Positions 11,363 to 21,645 of a stretch of 64,000 nt of DNA are shown piece after piece. Source of the DNA: Pseudovibrio sp. JCM 19062 (GTDB taxonomy: Bacteria > Pseudomonadota > Alphaproteobacteria > Rhizobiales > Stappiaceae); the NCBI GenBank assembly GCA_001310715.1, contig BAXV01000007.1, positions 43,337-107,336 of the forward strand, written 5' to 3'. The notes under the pieces were generated by a model, which did no database searches, was not told where the DNA came from, and saw only the letters and a program-made list of their open reading frames with translations. How positions within the stretch are numbered: the stretch's first letter is position 1; every line of letters starts with the position of its first letter. The position numbers and the translations under genes are program-made.

Positions 11363-11634
11363 TGATACGAATGCTCCTTACACATGGGTTGTTGTTTTTT
11401 GTTCCGTTCATTGCCTACGCAGTGTGGGTGATGGTGGTGCGCAAGGCAAAGAGTGACAAGCGCTTTCGTGATGGCCCATTGTTGTGGTTGAGCATCAGCG
11501 GGATCGCTCTTGTCATCGTCAGTCTGGTGGTGCTTGCAGAATCAAGCCATGCGCCGCTTGGGTCGCAATATCGGCCTGCGCAAATGATTGATGGTGAATT
11601 TGTTCCAGGTGGATACGAGACACCGCAACAATGA
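11362..11634 (+). CDS. DUF6111 family small membrane protein
   Basis: 90-residue protein, intact. Two hydrophobic helices (residues about 4-23 and 41-61) flank a basic loop (VVRKAKSDKRFRDGP), followed by a polar tail SQYRPAQMIDGEFVPGGYE. This layout and the position between nudL and cca match DUF6111 of Hyphomicrobiales. The stop overlaps the cca start (ATGA), so the three genes are coupled. Function unknown; possibly a small inner-membrane accessory protein. Confidence 0.8.
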   Translation: MIRMLLTHGLLFFVPFIAYAVWVMVVRKAKSDKRFRDGPLLWLSISGIALVIVSLVVLAESSHAPLGSQYRPAQMIDGEFVPGGYETPQQ

Positions 11635-12856
11635 CCAAGTTACAACAACGAGGCTGGCTGGATAGTGATGCTGTTCAGCGTGCCTTTGACGTGCTGGAGC
11701 AGGATGGTGATGTTGCGCGTGCTGTTGGTGGGACTGTGCGCAACTCCCTGCTGGGTGAAGTGGTTGACGATGTGGACATCGCCTGCACTGCTTTGCCGGA
11801 TGTGGTGCTGGCTAGAGCGAAAGCTGCCGGTGTCAAAGCTATCCCGACCGGTGTTGACCATGGAACGGTGACGCTGGTGATTAACCGTCGACCGATTGAG
11901 GTGACGTCACTGCGCGAAGATGTGGAGACCCATGGCCGCCATGCAACTGTGAAGTTCGGGCGGGACTGGACAAAAGACGCGCAGCGCCGGGATTTCACGA
12001 TGAACGCGGTTTATGTGGACCGTCATGGTGACCTGTTTGATCCGCTGGGCGGGGTTGAGGATTGTCTGAACCGGCATCTGCGGTTTATCGGAGATGCGCG
12101 GGCGCGTATTCGCGAGGACTATCTGCGTATCCTGCGGTTCTTTCGCTTTTTTGCGACCTATGGGCGTGGAGACATCAACACAGACGGGTATGCGGCCTGT
12201 ATTGAGCTGAAGGATGGGCTTGCGCATCTTTCCAAGGAGCGCATTACCAAGGAAGTGCTGAGAACGCTATCGGCGCCACGGACGCTGGATGCTCTGGAGC
12301 TGATGGAGCAGGGTGGTATTCTGAAGCTTATCTTAGGGGAAGAAGCCGACTGTTCGCGGTTGGCGCGCTTGCTGGCGCTAGAGGATTTGCCAGAGGCAGC
12401 GGCCGACCCTGTGTTGCGGCTTGGCGGGCTTGCGGGACCGCAGGTTTGTGAGCAGCTGCGTCTTTCCAATGGGCAGAAAAAGCGGATTGAAGTGGCTGCT
12501 GCTGTTGCGGAAGCATTGCTCTCCTCTGATCAGAGCCGGAAAGATTTGAAGGCGCTTCTGGTGGCTTGTGGGACCGACGGTGTTGTTGATGGGCTTTTGA
12601 CTGCGTGGATGTATGGGTTTGTTCAAAGCGAGGCACAGCTTAGGGACATGCTTGGTTTTGTGCAAAGCTGGGAGATCCCGACGTTCCGCTTACCGGAAAA
12701 CTTATGATGGCAGCTGGTATTCCTGCGGGACCGGGAATGGGCAAGGCCATGCGGTTTGCGCAGCAGATCTGGGCGGATGCAGATTATCAGTGTCCTGCCG
12801 ACCAGCTGTTGGCGGAGGTGAAGGTGAAGCTTGGTGATACGGGCACGAAAACGTGA
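11631..12856 (+). CDS. cca: CCA tRNA nucleotidyltransferase, frameshifted near end
   Basis: Adds or repairs the 3'-terminal CCA of tRNAs in the cytoplasm. Class II poly(A) polymerase-like head: VGGTVRNSLLG substrate loop, DDVDIACTA with the two metal aspartates, then TVTLVINRRPIEVTSLR, the RRDFTMNAVY motif and the EDYLRILRFFRFFATYG helix. One missing base near 12686 causes early termination; restored, the tail reads MMAAGIPAGPGMGKAMRFA and ends at TGA 12856, about 408 residues. Starts at ATG 11631 within the DUF6111 stop. Essential in most bacteria without separate A- and CC-adding enzymes, so the break is likely a sequence error. Confidence 0.92.
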
Positions 12857-13274
12857 GCGTCAAACTTCGTGGCCATCACCTACTCTGCATTTTGACGTTT
12901 GTGGGCCATGGCTACTCGCGCGCATTTTCCGATAATTACAAGGCAGTGGTCCAGCGTTTGAACGCGGGTGAGCCGGTAGTGCTGGTTGATGGGCCGGATG
13001 ACATCTGCGCTGCGCTTATCAAGGAAGACGCGATCCGCATTGCTTCGCGTGCAGTGTTACCGAGCGTGATACTGCTGCGCTTGAGGTCGTTAATGCCGTG
13101 CTGGAGCGTCCCCTTGGGATCGGTGAGGAACTGGTGTTATCTGCTGATATGATTGCCCTGTTGCGCGGTGCCTATGGCAAAGGAAGATGGCGGCGGCTTG
13201 TAATGGCTGCGAGTGGCAACAGCTCTGTGATGACATTGCCAAGAACGGTTTTAAAAAAAGGTTTGCTCTGTTAA
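12853..13274 (+). CDS. DUF1284 domain protein, frameshifted
   Basis: DUF1284 (COG3543) small protein. N-terminus LRGHHLLCILTFVGHGYS is the family hallmark, followed by FSDNYKAVVQRLNAGEPV and VDGPDDICAAL. GTG 12853 overlaps the cca stop. After a deletion near 13041 the reading continues CSVTERDTAALEVVNAVLER and later CNGCEWQQLCDDIAKNG. The cysteines suggest a metal or iron-sulfur site, which is inference. The exact stop is uncertain because an A7 run at 13252-13258 probably carries an indel; about 140 residues are expected. Confidence 0.75.
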
Positions 13275-13343
13275 GTGGGTGCTTGCTGAAGACCTTTGTC
13301 TTATCCGAAAAGGTTTCGTGCAGGCGCAAATCGTTGTTTTTCC

Positions 13344-13386
13344 GCATATTTCTGAGTGAAAACCGTTTTCTACTTTTCGAGAACAC
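13344..13386 (-). repeat. Dispersed intergenic repeat, copy 1 of type B
   Basis: Diverged copy of the Hyphomicrobiales intergenic repeat with core GAAAACCG...ACTTTTCG. It aligns with the reverse complement of 45214-45257, including the flanking GCATATT/CTATCC side. It sits between the DUF1284 gene and the Tim44-like gene. Confidence 0.55.
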
Positions 13387-13461
13387 AATTAGGGCTTCAA
13401 ATTTAAATAGAATGCCCCCATATGAGTTGAACATGAGTTTACAGGCAGGTTTAGGGGTTAC

Positions 13462-14527
13462 ATGCTTGCGATGAATAAGTTTCCAAGGTTCTTAACCTTG
13501 CTGGTGTTTTCGATTGGTCTGATCTTTGTGACAGCTGACTTTGCAGAGGCAAAGCGCGGCTTTAGTTTTGGTAGCCGTGGCACACGCAGTTCCATAGCGC
13601 CGAAGACAACCAATACCGCACCCAAGACTGCTCCGGTTGAGCGGACCATGACGCCAAACACAGGCACCAAGGCGGGTGCGCAGCAAAATGCTGCGGGCGC
13701 TTCTCAGGCGGCTGCAACTAAGCGTGGCGGTTTGTTTGGTGGCGGTTCCTCGGTTCCATGCTGGGTGGTCTGGCACTGGCGGATTGCTCGGTATGCTGTT
13801 CGGCTCCGGCTTTGGCGGGATGGCCGGAATGTTCGGTATGATCGTTCAGGCCCTGCTGATCGGTGGCGGTATCATGCTGCTGATGCGCTTCCTGCGTAAC
13901 CGGAAGCAGCAACAGCCACAGGCAGCAGGAGCTGCAGGTGCTTATGGCCACCAGCCAGAGCCACAGGAAAAGCAGAACTTCAGCTTTAATGATGCAGGTG
14001 CCAATGATGCGCAGCGTCGTTCGGGTTCCTCTGGCATTCCAAACACCGGATTTGGTGGCAGTCAGGCTCAGGCACCGCAGTTTGAGGAAAAGCCGGTCGT
14101 TTCTACCGAGGCAGACAATGAGATTGGCGTGAATGCTGATGACTTTGATGCGTTTGAAGCGATGCTGACCAGCGTCTGGACGGCATACGGCTCGGAGGAT
14201 TACGGTAAGATCCGTGAGCTCGCCACGCCGGAAATCATGGGTTACTTTGCTGAGGAGCTGGGTAAAGCGGCATCCAAGGGGCTTGTCAACGAAGTGCGCG
14301 GTATCAAGCTGCTTCAGGGCGATCTGAGTGAAGCATGGCGTGATGGTGACAAAGACTATGCCTCTGTTGCCATGCGTTATGAATCCATCGATGTGATGCG
14401 CGAGCGGGCCAACAACAAGATTGTTGAAGGCAATCCGGATGTGCCGGAAGAGCGGACCGAGATCTGGACGTTTGTTCGCGGGACTGGCGAAAGCTGGAAG
14501 CTCTCGGCTATTCAGCAGGCAGACTAG
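13462..14527 (+). CDS. Tim44-like domain secreted/membrane protein, frameshifted
   Basis: Protein with an N-terminal signal peptide (MNKFPRFLTLLVFSIGLIFV... ending AEAKRG), a Ser/Thr/Ala-rich linker, a glycine-rich hydrophobic stretch (GGMAGMFGMIVQALLIGGG, then IMLLMRFLRN) and a C-terminal Tim44-like domain from about residue 200 (DDFDAFEAMLTSVWTAYGSE to TGESWKLSAIQQAD). This is the usual layout of bacterial Tim44-like proteins. AGGGG lies five bases before ATG 13462. Two indels near 13750 and 13796 break the glycine-rich part. Role in bacteria is unclear; possibly envelope anchoring or transport. Followed by a strong terminator. Confidence 0.85.
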
Positions 14528-14579
14528 AACTGGCTGTGTTCTGCTTGGCATTGCGCTGAGAAAATTAAATAAGAACAAG

Positions 14580-14609
14580 AAAAGGGGCCCTGAAAGGCCC
14601 CTTTTTTGT
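14580..14609 (+). terminator. Rho-independent terminator of the Tim44-like gene
   Basis: AAGGGGCC-CTGAAA-GGCCCCTT followed by a T-run, 55 bases after the Tim44-like stop. Confidence 0.9.
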
Positions 14610-14628
14610 GGTTGATGGGTTTTGTGCT

Positions 14629-14658
14629 GCTTAGAGCATCGCCGAGGATGCACTAAGC
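14629..14658. repeat. 12-bp inverted repeat between convergent genes
   Basis: GCTTAGAGCATC and GATGCACTAAGC flank the six bases GCCGAG, with one mismatch in 12. It lies 8 bases past the ohr stop and after the Tim44 terminator. It may end ohr transcription; the GCTTAGAGCAT arm also resembles ends of Hyphomicrobiales intergenic palindromes. Confidence 0.6.
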
Positions 14659-14665
14659 GTGTTTC

Positions 14666-15097
14666 TTAAACTGCAACAGAGAGTTTTACGTCGATGTTGT
14701 TGCGGGTTGCGTTGGAGTATGGGCAAACCTGGTGGGCTTTCGCAACCAGCTCTTCTGCTTTTGCCTTATCCAGACCCGGTACGTTGACTGCCAGAGCAAT
14801 TTCCAGACCAAAGCCGCCTTCAGAGCGCGGGCCAATTCCAACGGTGGATTCGACGCTTAGGTTAGTTGGTAGGGTGACACCTTCTGTCTGGGAGGCAACA
14901 ACCTTCATCGCGCCGATGAAACAAGCGGCATAACCAGCTGCGAAAAGCTGCTCTGGGTTATTGCCGTTACCACCTGCGCCACCCAACTCTTTAGGAGTTG
15001 TCAGTGTCACTTCCAGCGCACCGTCTTTGGTTTTTGCAGTGCCATCACGACCACCGGTTGCAACTGCGCTTGTCTCGTAAAGAACCTTAACTGACAT
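14666..15097 (-). CDS. ohr: Organic hydroperoxide resistance protein Ohr
   Basis: Thiol peroxidase of the OsmC/Ohr family that reduces organic and fatty-acid hydroperoxides using lipoylated partners. Intact, 143 residues. Catalytic cysteines are C59 in GYAACF and C125 in [11 protein letters not shown]; the conserved Arg that positions the peroxide is R17 in TGGRDG. Start at ATG 15097 is chosen because AGAGGAAT precedes it and the protein begins [11 protein letters not shown] like its homologues; the longer frame upstream is AT-rich and non-coding. Divergent from ohrR, the classic arrangement. Confidence 0.96.
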   Translation of the reverse strand: MSVKVLYETSAVATGGRDGTAKTKDGALEVTLTTPKELGGAGGNGNNPEQLFAAGYAACFIGAMKVVASQTEGVTLPTNLSVESTVGIGPRSEGGFGLEIALAVNVPGLDKAKAEELVAKAHQVCPYSNATRNNIDVKLSVAV

Positions 15098-15281
15098 TGT
15101 ATATTCCTCTTTGTTTTTTTTATGTATCGTGTACAAATAAATCGTCTGCGATATATAGTTAAGAATAATTCTGGAGGGTGTCAATCGAAAATTGATTTAA
15201 TCGTGTTCGATTTAATTTGACGATATTTGTCTGTGTGGGTAAAACGGGGCGATTGATGAAATGCAGGACTGGAATGCGGCG
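15098..15281. promoter_or_regulatory. ohr-ohrR intergenic regulatory region with candidate OhrR operator
   Basis: The AT-rich segment between the divergent genes carries GATTTAAT twice (15194-15201 and 15209-15216) within a partly symmetrical stretch GTCAATC...TTTGAC. OhrR repressors bind AT-rich imperfect palindromes in this position and autoregulate, so this is the likely operator. The assignment is by location and base pattern, not by an exact consensus match. Confidence 0.5.
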
Positions 15282-15753
15282 ATGGCCGAGAAAAAAAACA
15301 GAAGATTTTCAAGGCTTTGAGTTAGATCAGCATCTGTGTTTTGCTATCTATAAGGCCAACCATGCCTTCAATCGCTTTTACAAACCGGTGATGAAAAAGC
15401 TGGGAATCACCTATCCGCAGTACATTACCTTGCTCGCTTTGTTCGAAAAGGACCATCAGCGCGTTTCGGAGCTGGGGGAGCGATTGTTCCTTGAGTCGAA
15501 CACGCTGACACCGTTGTTAAAGCGCCTTGAAGAGATGGGGTTCATTGCCAGAGAGCGCTCCAAAGAGGATGAGCGGCAGGTGATTGTTAGCCTGACAGAC
15601 GAAGGCCGGGGCCTGAGTGATGGTGTGATTGATATTCAGCACTGCGCTTTTGGTAATCTGGATGCGTCTCTGGAAAAGGTTAGCGAGCTTGTTGACCAGC
15701 TCAATGATATTCAGCGGACGCTGACAGCTGCAAAAGAAAAGGTGTCCGCCTAG
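15282..15753 (+). CDS. ohrR: OhrR, MarR-family organic peroxide sensor, frameshifted at start
   Basis: Redox-sensing winged-helix repressor of ohr. The core reads FELDQHLCFAIYKANHAF, holding the single N-terminal reactive cysteine that is oxidised by organic hydroperoxides; then YPQYITLLALFEKD, the recognition region LFLESNTLTPLLKRLEEMG and the wing ERSKEDERQVIVSLTDEG. Best start is ATG 15282 (MAEKKK TEDFQ) assuming one A lost from the A8 run at 15291; without that repair the open frame has only poor upstream starts. About 157 residues. Divergent from ohr, which it should repress. Confidence 0.9.
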
Positions 15754-15816
15754 CCGGTTCTGGAGCTGGGACGTATTGCCTTTTCGAATGGCTGGCTGTT
15801 TTGCTTTGTCATACCG

Positions 15817-15859
15817 ACTTACTCGCTGTTTGCCGGTAGCCGAGCGGAAGCGAGTAAGT
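15817..15859. repeat. 11-bp perfect inverted repeat after ohrR
   Basis: ACTTACTCGCT and AGCGAGTAAGT enclose 21 bases that themselves contain CGGTAGCCG. It lies 64 bases beyond ohrR and 34 before the stop of the convergent EamA gene, so a bidirectional transcription end is plausible although no T-run follows. Confidence 0.6.
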
Positions 15860-15892
15860 ACTTACATTCAGAAACTCTGTGGTTTTAGCAAG

Positions 15893-16875
15893 CTAGGAAA
15901 ACGCGGTGGCTGTTTTGAGCTTGCGTTGACGTGCCCATAATATGCCCATTGACCCAGCGGTCATGATTACACCCGCCAGAATGGTCGTGGGGTCAGGGAC
16001 AGCCTGCGCAGGTAGTTGACCTTGTCTGCGATCAACTCAAACAGCAGTGAGGTGAAGGGCAGGGCCGCGATTGTGGCCACATAGTTTTGTCCCCCCACCA
16101 GACTTATGGCCTGCATGGACAGGAACATGGAGACACCGCGTAGGGTGATGCCGACGGCAATGGCGGTGAACCACATGGTCGGGCTCCAGACCTGCGCCAG
16201 ATCTATGAGCGGCAGGTTACTTGTCCAGTCTGCTACGTCCTTTGCTGTGGCTGTTGGTCCGTCGGTGACAAGGGAGAGTGCCGCTAGACCGATCAGCATG
16301 ATCAATGCGCTGGCGACAAGCATGACGCCGCTGAGGGAGGCGCGCTCTTTGAGATTATCGCCCTGATTTTGTGGGTGGAGTTCAGCGATCATGACGGAGG
16401 CAACCACTGCGATTTCCGAGAAGATCATCAGATAAACGGCAGGGTTGGAGTAGGTGCCTTCCAGGGAGGAAATGAGCAGTGCAACGCCGAGGATGATGAT
16501 CAGGTGACCGGGAAGCTCCAGAAGGATGGCATGCGAAGAAACAAGAGGAGAAAGGCGAACGCTGAAAAGGGAACCGAGATAAGGCCGAAAAAGCCTGCGT
16601 TTGCGGCGCTGATGTAAAGCAGGGAGGCGGTAAAACACGCGGCGGAGAGTACGCGGGCAACACCATAGGCCAGGTGTACGGGCTCTTGAGTGCTCCATGG
16701 TTGCACCAAGCTTTCTGCTGACAGCGATCAGGAACAGGCCGCCAAACATCAGCTGGATGATGGTGAAGATCCATGGATCGAGATTATAGGTAAGCAGCAA
16801 GCCCTTGCTGATAACAATAAGAAGCGCCCAGCTTACCATTGTGGCAAGGCAGACAATCAAACCTTTTGGGGTCAA
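15893..16875 (-). CDS. EamA/DMT-type permease, frameshifted
   Basis: Integral membrane protein of the drug/metabolite transporter type with about ten helices: MVSWALLIVISKGLLL, IFTIIQLMFGGLFLIAV, HLIIILGVALLISSLEG, AVYLMIFSEIAVVASVMIAE and further. TTG 16875 start, only two bases after the stop of the upstream ATPase gene, so probably co-transcribed. A compensating indel pair (near 16705 and 16505) hides a misread segment inside an open frame: the alternative frame reads LSAACFTASLLYISAANAGF there. A third indel near 16007 makes an early stop; repaired, the protein ends RKLKTATAFS at TAG 15893. Substrate unknown. Confidence 0.75.
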
Positions 16876-16877
16876 CT

Positions 16878-18002
16878 CTAGTAATCCTCTCCGATAAATT
16901 CACCGGTGATTTTCAGGCCATCAATACCGGTCTGGCCGTTCTCTTTATGAATTCGCCTTGGGAATGCCCCAGCATGATTGGCAATATGATCAGCAAGTTG
17001 CTCGGAATGGGTGACGAGCCAGATCTGGCTCCTTTCCGAGGCTTTGGCAATGACTTTGGCAAGTGGTTCCAACAGGTCCGGGTGCAGGCTGGCTTCGGGT
17101 TCGTTCAGGGCAATGAATGAGGGCAGACGGTAGGACAACATGGCACCCAGCAGTGCCAGATATTGCAAGGTGCCGTCTGAAAGCTCCTGAGAAGGAAACG
17201 GGCGGCGGATTTCCGGTGTTTGCAGCGCAAAGCGGCAGTCCTGTCCGTTGGCCTCGATGATCAGCGTGCTGCCCGGGAAGGCATCGTCCACGGCCTCCTG
17301 CAAATTGAAGGTATCCTTGCGGATCTCCTTGAGGGTTGCGAAGACCGCTGCCAGATCGTTTCCGTCTGATGAGAGGGTCGGGGTCGTGACATTTGGGCTT
17401 GGACGGCGCAGCATGCTATCTCGATCACTACGGAACGTGTGGTAGAAGCGCCAATCTGCAATAGCACGGCGGACTAAATCCAACTCGGGAAACTGGCTGC
17501 CATCGCGAATGCTTGCGAGTGCCGTTTCGGAAGGCAAAAGCTCGTTGTCGTAGGTTACTCTGCTTCCGCTGCTGGTTCGCAGGAATGCACTCGGGCCTTT
17601 GCGGTTCATCAGCACAATAGGCTTGGTGCCTGCCATGAGCGTCAGCTCTTCCTCTCGCACCATCGTTTCAAATGGGAGAGCGGGATCAGAGATTGGATTG
17701 GGGAGCCCCAGCTGGATGCGGTAGGAGAGATCGCCCAGATCGGCCCGCAGGATGATACGCTTCTTCTCGTGGGTCTTCAGCTCGCCAGCCCACATGACGC
17801 TTTCGACGCCGCCCTCTTCGGAGACTGCACGGGTGATGCGGCCCAAAGCTGCCTGCTGCAGAAGCTCCAGCGATTTGTACAGATTGGTTTTGCCAACGCC
17901 ATTGTTGCCGACAAACACGTTGACTGCACCAACGCGCATAAAAAGCTTATGTACGGACCGGTAATTCTCAATTCCGATTGCCGAGAGAGGAGGCATGGTC
18001 AT
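16878..18002 (-). CDS. AAA family ATPase, RecF/SMC-like (AAA_21, COG4637-like)
   Basis: Intact 374-residue cytoplasmic ATPase of the RecF/OLD-like group. Begins with GIENYRSVHKLFMRVGAVNV and Walker A GNNGVGKTN (residues 32-40); an ABC-type signature LSDGTLQYLALLGAML; a Walker B region FIALNEPEASLHPDLL; and the switch histidine in WLVTHSEQLADHI. No nuclease (TOPRIM) domain is present, so it is a stand-alone ATPase. Family members are often annotated as predicted ATPases, sometimes near defence or DNA repair genes. Here its only partner is the EamA permease two bases downstream. Function unknown. Confidence 0.88.
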   Translation of the reverse strand: MTMPPLSAIGIENYRSVHKLFMRVGAVNVFVGNNGVGKTNLYKSLELLQQAALGRITRAVSEEGGVESVMWAGELKTHEKKRIILRADLGDLSYRIQLGLPNPISDPALPFETMVREEELTLMAGTKPIVLMNRKGPSAFLRTSSGSRVTYDNELLPSETALASIRDGSQFPELDLVRRAIADWRFYHTFRSDRDSMLRRPSPNVTTPTLSSDGNDLAAVFATLKEIRKDTFNLQEAVDDAFPGSTLIIEANGQDCRFALQTPEIRRPFPSQELSDGTLQYLALLGAMLSYRLPSFIALNEPEASLHPDLLEPLAKVIAKASERSQIWLVTHSEQLADHIANHAGAFPRRIHKENGQTGIDGLKITGEFIGEDY

Positions 18003-18244
18003 CTGGTGAAACTTTTTTTGATATATCTTCGGTAGGTATGGTTGAGAATAAGCAGGTTAGGGTGTGATTGTAAATTCAACCACGCGGTTCGTACACTGGA
18101 AATTCACGCTTTGTTCTCTGGTGAGTTTAAACGCGCATTTGTGTTTGGACCGGAGTACTCAAATTGTTTTATGATGTGTGTTTCGCGTATCTCGTCTGAG
18201 ATGCACTGTCTGTTTGCGGGAATGCGCTTAAGAGGAAGGTTTCA
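18003..18244. promoter_or_regulatory. Divergent promoter region, ATPase gene and fumC
   Basis: About 240 AT-rich bases between divergent genes. AGAGGAAGG at 18230-18238 is the fumC ribosome site. I could not fix individual promoter hexamers with confidence. Confidence 0.4.
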
Positions 18245-19650
<1,406 letters not shown>

Positions 19651-19704
19651 GGGCAGTTGCCCCAAGGCTCCAGAGTACGGGTGTGAACCGGACGCAACCT
19701 TGTG

Positions 19705-19791
19705 TTGACATCCTACATTTTCAGCACTTATTGTCGTGGCAGGTCGGCAGTTCCCTAGCGTCGCTGCCCCGTGAGGGGTGCTAAACCTGCC
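19705..19791 (+). ncRNA. Candidate structured RNA or 5' leader with its own promoter
   Basis: TTGACA at 19705-19710 is 18 bases ahead of TATTGT (19729-19734). Right at the predicted start begins a foldable block: GGCAGGT (19738-19744) pairs with ACCTGCC (19785-19791), and inside it GGCAG (19746-19750) pairs with CTGCC (19764-19768), with an alternative CCCC-GTGA-GGGG hairpin (19767-19778). It ends 92 bases before the DUF2087 ATG, so it may be a leader of that gene or a small RNA. No known family is recognised. Confidence 0.4.
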
Positions 19792-19883
19792 AATCCACTT
19801 CGACAGTAATCGACATTCTTGTCCGATGCCGCTTCGTAAGTCAGCGACCACGAAAATCAGATGCGGCCCAAAAGGATTTTGCT

Positions 19884-20473
19884 ATGTCGAGAGTCCCGGT
19901 CCCTCTTAGTTCGCCTGACCTTTCCCAGTTTGCGCGCAGTGTTGCCCGCCAGATGAAGTCACGCGTGATGCTCCATCTCATCTGGAGCTGATGAATATGC
20001 TTGCCAAAGCGGCGGGTTTCCAGAATTTCCAACATATGAAAGCGGCCCACTCTGCCGGTCTTCGCATGGATACGCCTGTGGTTCCTGATGTGGTTGATCA
20101 CCGGCTAGTCGAGCGAGCGCTCAATCAATTTGATGAAGTTGGGCAGTTGGTCAGCTGGCCGTCACGTCGGCAAATTCAGGTGCTATGCCTGTGGCCGCTT
20201 TGGGCTGCGATTCCAGCTGGCACATCCTTGAGTGAAAAGGAAGTCAACGGCCTGCTCAACGGTGGACATCGCTTTTCTGATCCGGCCCTTTTGAGGCGGG
20301 AGCTGTTTGGTCTTGGACTGTTGCATCGTAATCGGGATGGTTCTGACTACAGGCGTCAGGAACAGCGGCCACCTGCGGAAGCGCGGGAATTGATTGGTCG
20401 TTTGAAGGCAATGCGTTTGGCAAGTAGTGCAGGCAACTCTGCTCTGTCGTTTATCGTGAGACCGAGCGTCTAG
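19884..20473 (+). CDS. DUF2087 domain protein, frameshifted
   Basis: Protein with N-terminal helix-rich part (LELMNMLAKAAGFQNFQHMK) and C-terminal DUF2087 domain: WPSRRQIQVLCLWPLWAAIP, LSEKEVNGLLNGGHRFSDPA and LLRRELFGLGLLHRNRDGSD. DUF2087 proteins are often described as small transcription-regulator-like proteins; the function here is unproved. ATG 19884 follows AAGGA; one base is missing near 19953 (within KSR-DAPSHLELM). About 197 residues. It ends at TAG 20473 just before a composite palindromic repeat. Confidence 0.8.
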
Positions 20474-20576
20474 AGCACGTTGTGTTCATCTACATTCACA
20501 CATCATGCTCTAACTTCCTTTTTGGAGCGAATTCTTATCGTTTGATTGGATGCAATCAAACGGAACGCGCTCTAAG
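20471..20576. repeat. Composite intergenic palindromic repeat (contains type A copy 2)
   Basis: Two modules. 20471-20512 is an imperfect inverted repeat, TAGAGCACGTTGTGT with ACACATCATGCTCTA. 20541-20576 is TTTGATTGGATGCAATCAAA plus CGGAACGCGCTCTAAG, a close relative of the element at 10050-10084 with a perfect TTGATTG/CAATCAA core. Bounded by TAGAGC and GCTCTA, it looks like a whole mobile-style palindromic unit of the kind seen across Hyphomicrobiales. Confidence 0.6.
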
Positions 20577-20597
20577 CTGACTGTGTAGGCAGGCTGG

Positions 20598-20627
20598 AAG
20601 CTTCCCGGCCCGTGGGCCGGGGAGCTT
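20598..20627 (-). terminator. Hairpin after hemF
   Basis: AAGCTTCCCGGCC and GGCCGGGGAGCTT enclose a short loop, 18 bases beyond the hemF stop. Very GC-rich stem but no T-run on the minus strand, so its strength as a terminator is uncertain. Confidence 0.6.
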
Positions 20628-20644
20628 GTTGCGGTTTGGCTGGC

Positions 20645-21556
20645 TTATGGCCACTTTACCACGGGTGGCATGGAGGACAGGATGGAGGCGACGTTTCCGC
20701 CTGTCTTGAGGCCGAAGATGGTGCCGCGATCGTAGAGCAGATTGAACTCCACGTAGCGGCCACGGCGGACCAGCTGTTCTTCGCGCTGTTCGTCTGTCCA
20801 TGGGGTCAGGAAGTTCTTGCGAACCAGCTTTGGTAGATGTCGAGGAAGGCGTTGCCGACGGATTTGGTGAAGGCAAGGTCTGCGTTCCAGTCGCCGGTGT
20901 TGTGGCGATCATAGAAGATGCCGCCGATGCCGCGTGCTTCGTTGCGGTGTGGCAGATGGAAGTACTCGTCACACCATTTCTTGAAGTGGTCGTAGTCTGC
21001 CCCCGGATGGTCTGCGCAGGCTGCTTTCATGGCCTCGTGGAATTCGACTGTGTCGGGGTCTTCCTGTGTCCGGCGGGCGCCTAGAACAGGCGTCAGATCT
21101 GCGCCGCCGCCAAACCACTGCTTGGTGGTGACCACCATGCGGGTGTTCATATGCACTGCCGGTACATTTGGGTTGTGCATGTGAGCGATCAGGGAGATGC
21201 CGGAGGCCCAGAAGCGCGGGTCTTCGCTGGCACCGGGGATCTGGCCTCTGAATTCGGGAGAGAACTCACCGTGGACGGTGGAGACATGGACGCCAACTTT
21301 TTCAAAGACGCGGCCATGCATCAAGGACATGACACCGCCGCCGCCGTGGCCACCGCTGTGGTCGGTACGTTCCCATGGGGTGCGCTCAAAGCGTCCGGCT
21401 GGCTGGTCCGAGAGGGGCCCGTTGGTCTCTCCGACTTCGTCTTCCAGCTTTTCAAAGGCGTTGCAGATGTTGTCGCGCAGCTGGCGAAACCAAACGGATG
21501 CTTCTTGTTTTTTTGTCTTCCAGATCAGCTGGAAGGGTGTTTTGTGTCTCGCTCAT
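20645..21556 (-). CDS. hemF: Oxygen-dependent coproporphyrinogen III oxidase, frameshifted
   Basis: Aerobic haem-synthesis enzyme converting coproporphyrinogen III to protoporphyrinogen IX. Repaired reading contains [31 protein letters not shown], the conserved [20 protein letters not shown] and [20 protein letters not shown], then [10 protein letters not shown], and the C-terminal [20 protein letters not shown] typical of HemF. ATG 21556 is preceded by GGAGGG. One indel in the A7 run near 21512 and one near 20838 split the frame. About 304 residues. Monocistronic, ending at a GC-rich hairpin. A HemG-type oxidase for the next pathway step is encoded at 61344-61871. Confidence 0.95.
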
Positions 21557-21645
21557 CGTCCCTCCTTGAGCGCAAAGCGTTCTTTGCTGCCCTATGTAAT
21601 GGAGGGTTGCTGAGAAGTACAGGTGAGGTAACGCTGGGCGCTGGA

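Noticed and set aside
13718..14653. Long open frame of 311 codons antisense to the Tim44-like gene.
   Set aside because: It mirrors a well-supported gene with signal peptide and domain; composition is that of an antisense shadow.
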